From: Legionella sainthelensi
GTDB lineage: Bacteria; Pseudomonadota; Gammaproteobacteria; Legionellales; Legionellaceae
DNA length: 64,000 nt
Assembly: GCF_900637685.1 (NCBI RefSeq)
Contig: NZ_LR134388.1
Span: forward strand, 1,058,501 to 1,122,500
Direction of reading: 5' to 3'
The translations under genes and the position numbers were made by a program. Below the pieces are notes generated by a model. The model saw only the letters and a program-made list of their open reading frames with translations, ran no database searches and was not told the DNA's origin. Positions 62,955 to 64,000 of this stretch are shown piece after piece (position 1 is the stretch's first letter; each line of letters begins with the position of its first letter).

Positions 62955-63208
62955 TTTGAGATCTCCTTTTGGTTTAGTTTATCGGAAATCTCATCTATGT
63001 CATGGCATTATTTTTTGGGGATAGGTCAAAAACGCAAGATAATAATTATTAATTGACAGAATCGTGCTTAGAAAAAGAGTTAAAAAGAAAAGAGCAAAAC
63101 CTGAAAAAATAGAAAAGCTATAGATTTTTATTAAAGAGATAAAAAGTTTTTTTATTTTGGAATGAATAATCGATACTTACTTTATTTTGATCTTTGTTCC
63201 AATATACC

Positions 63209-63244
63209 CCATATTTTCCTATTATTCCTAATAGGAAAATATGG
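63209..63244. repeat. Perfect 15-bp inverted repeat at the end of a membrane-protein gene
   Basis: CCATATTTTCCTATT (63209-63223) and AATAGGAAAATATGG (63230-63244), 6-base loop, all pairs intact. It overlaps the stop codon at 63228-63230. Neither side has a T-run. It may be an inefficient terminator or the remains of a small mobile repeat. Confidence 0.55.
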
Positions 63245-63623
63245 AAAGCAAATAATGATAATTAGGTTGATTTAATGCGGTAATCAGTAACCATGATCCA
63301 ACACTGACGGACATTGTTATACAATAAGCAAAGAAAATTCTTTTTCTACACGAGTCATTCAAATCGATAGTTCCCCCTTCATATGCAGTAATAACTTGAA
63401 CGACATTGTATTTTCTAGCTATAACCCCGCAAGTGCGCTTATTTTTAAGTAATTCAACCCACATGAAAGGTGCGAACTCAAAAAGACCTATGAAACATCC
63501 AAAATAAAAAACTCCAGCTAGTGCCATGATTACTGGAAGATAAAGTATGGATTGCAAATAATGGGTAGGAAAATGTTCTATTTTAATAAAATATGCGCTA
63601 AAAATAAGGAGTCCACATAACAT
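63228..63623 (-). CDS. Small multi-helix membrane protein
   Basis: 131 residues with helices near 1-15, 24-55 and 96-118. M-L-C-G-L-L-I-F-S-A-Y start at an ATG. No family recognised. A plus-strand DUF927 fragment begins just past its start and the preceding minus frame lies beyond that, so this short region is a patchwork. Confidence 0.5.
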   Translation of the reverse strand: MLCGLLIFSAYFIKIEHFPTHYLQSILYLPVIMALAGVFYFGCFIGLFEFAPFMWVELLKNKRTCGVIARKYNVVQVITAYEGGTIDLNDSCRKRIFFAYCITMSVSVGSWLLITALNQPNYHYLLSIFSY

Positions 63624-63628
63624 GGAAC

Positions 63629-63754
63629 CAAGCTCAAGCCATACGGTCTGTCATCTATGAATATGCTAGCGGTCATTTTAAACTAACCGCTAAAGGTATT
63701 TATTTTATTGGCAATGATGAAGAAGGCAAATCCCTACCGCCCCGTTGGATTTAA
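63629..63754 (+). pseudogene. DUF927 gene fragment
   Basis: Frame reads I-R-S-V-I-Y-E-Y-A-S-G-H-F-K-L-T-A-K-G then I-Y-F-I-G-N-D-E-E-G-K-S-L-P-P-R-W-I and stops at 63754. It parallels residues 20-50 of the protein encoded at 50775-52529 (F-Q-L-T-S-D-G-V-I-F-I-G-K-D and L-P-P-R-W-I). Nothing else of the gene remains, so it is the trace of another DUF927-bearing island. Confidence 0.75.
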
Positions 63755-63996
63755 TTATCCTTCAATGAGTTAGTAAATTGCATAATTTGACAATAAGTTG
63801 AATAAACAACATAGCATATTGCACCAAATGAAATGGATAAACTCCCATAATACAAAATATTATTTCCTGCCGTGGAATAATGAATAACAAAATCTACGTA
63901 AAGAATTAAAACAAAATAACAAAACCAAATTATAATAATTCCTGGAGATAATGATTTTTTTAAATTGAAGTAATAACTATGCAAAGTGCTTAACAA
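63751..63996 (-). CDS. Short membrane protein at the window edge
   Basis: 81 residues starting with TTG at 63996 with two helices (about 19-38 and 47-67). The frame is open to the window end, so the true start may be beyond 64000. It follows the DUF927 fragment stop with a 4-bp overlap on the opposite strand. No family recognised. Confidence 0.4.
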   Translation of the reverse strand: MLSTLHSYYFNLKKSLSPGIIIIWFCYFVLILYVDFVIHYSTAGNNILYYGSLSISFGAICYVVYSTYCQIMQFTNSLKDN

Positions 63997-64000
63997 AGCT

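Larger units (their letters stand above)
61831..63028 (-). mobile_element. IS3-family insertion sequence (IS407-like group)
   Basis: 1198 bp bounded by TGACCTATCCCC (61831-61842) and its inverse GGGGATAGGTCA (63017-63028). Flanks are AAAA on both sides (61827-61830 and 63029-63032), a 4-bp target duplication. It encodes OrfA and OrfB on the minus strand with an A6G slippery site in their overlap. All parts look intact, so it may be active. Confidence 0.9.

Overview
The window looks like a stack of integrated mobile elements in a Legionella-type gammaproteobacterium. The main evidence is a complete genomic-island type IV secretion system (GI/LGI type) next to an lvrR-lvrA-lvrB-lvrC cassette whose last member is a CsrA paralogue, a combination known from Legionella ICEs. 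The DNA is AT-rich and dense with accessory genes. No housekeeping operon anchors a chromosomal backbone, so the species is not called.

Layout. 1-10.3 kb: a truncated EamA transporter, an ardA/ssb module, a cargo patch of small-molecule-modifying enzymes (GNATs, a GrpB-GNAT fusion, an APH-type kinase), a pair of tyrosine-recombinase genes (one degenerate), three tandem hairpins, and an unassigned two-gene unit (soluble protein plus four-helix membrane protein). Two related structured RNAs, 6.3 kb apart on the minus strand, fit the type I hammerhead ribozyme consensus. Each is followed by a conserved 45-nt pseudoknot. 10.4-14.8 kb: a decayed traD 3' end, then a tightly coupled five-gene enzyme operon of unknown product. 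14.9-31.4 kb: the conjugation operon, read right to left (PilL-like through VirB4-like ATPase, TraU, TraG-like and TraD). 31.2-33.2 kb: lvr regulators. 33.2-41.9 kb: a SIR2-like protein, type I restriction-modification genes hsdM-hsdS-hsdR and a YgjP-type metallopeptidase. 42-46.5 kb: an MFS transporter (frameshifted), peptide deformylase, two regulators, an AlpA-like protein and an Abi/HEPN gene with an RNA hairpin in its leader. An integrase follows at 46.6-47.8 kb.

A 43-bp sequence equal to the 3' part of a tRNA-Thr(CGT) gene lies at 47.96 kb and again at 60.44 kb (41/43 identical). It therefore delimits a second, 12.5-kb element inserted in tandem at the same attachment site. That element resembles a P4-like satellite island: DUF927 helicase-like ATPase, AlpA-like regulator, 9-bp iterons on both sides of the helicase gene, its own integrase, and a load of defence or toxin genes (DUF4917, Phd-Doc, AbiEi-Fic fusion preceded by 31-bp tandem repeats, dGTPase, HEPN protein, second Fic protein). 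Right of 60.5 kb are a DUF347 membrane protein, an intact IS3-family element with 4-bp target duplication, small membrane proteins and a DUF927 fragment from a further island.

Working together: the T4SS genes, TraD and the lvr regulators form the transfer apparatus. ArdA, restriction-modification, SIR2, Abi, TA and dGTPase genes concern conflict with restriction systems and phages. Three genes (lvrA, hsdR, MFS) each appear to lack one base in a homopolymer run, which should be checked as possible assembly error before they are called pseudogenes.
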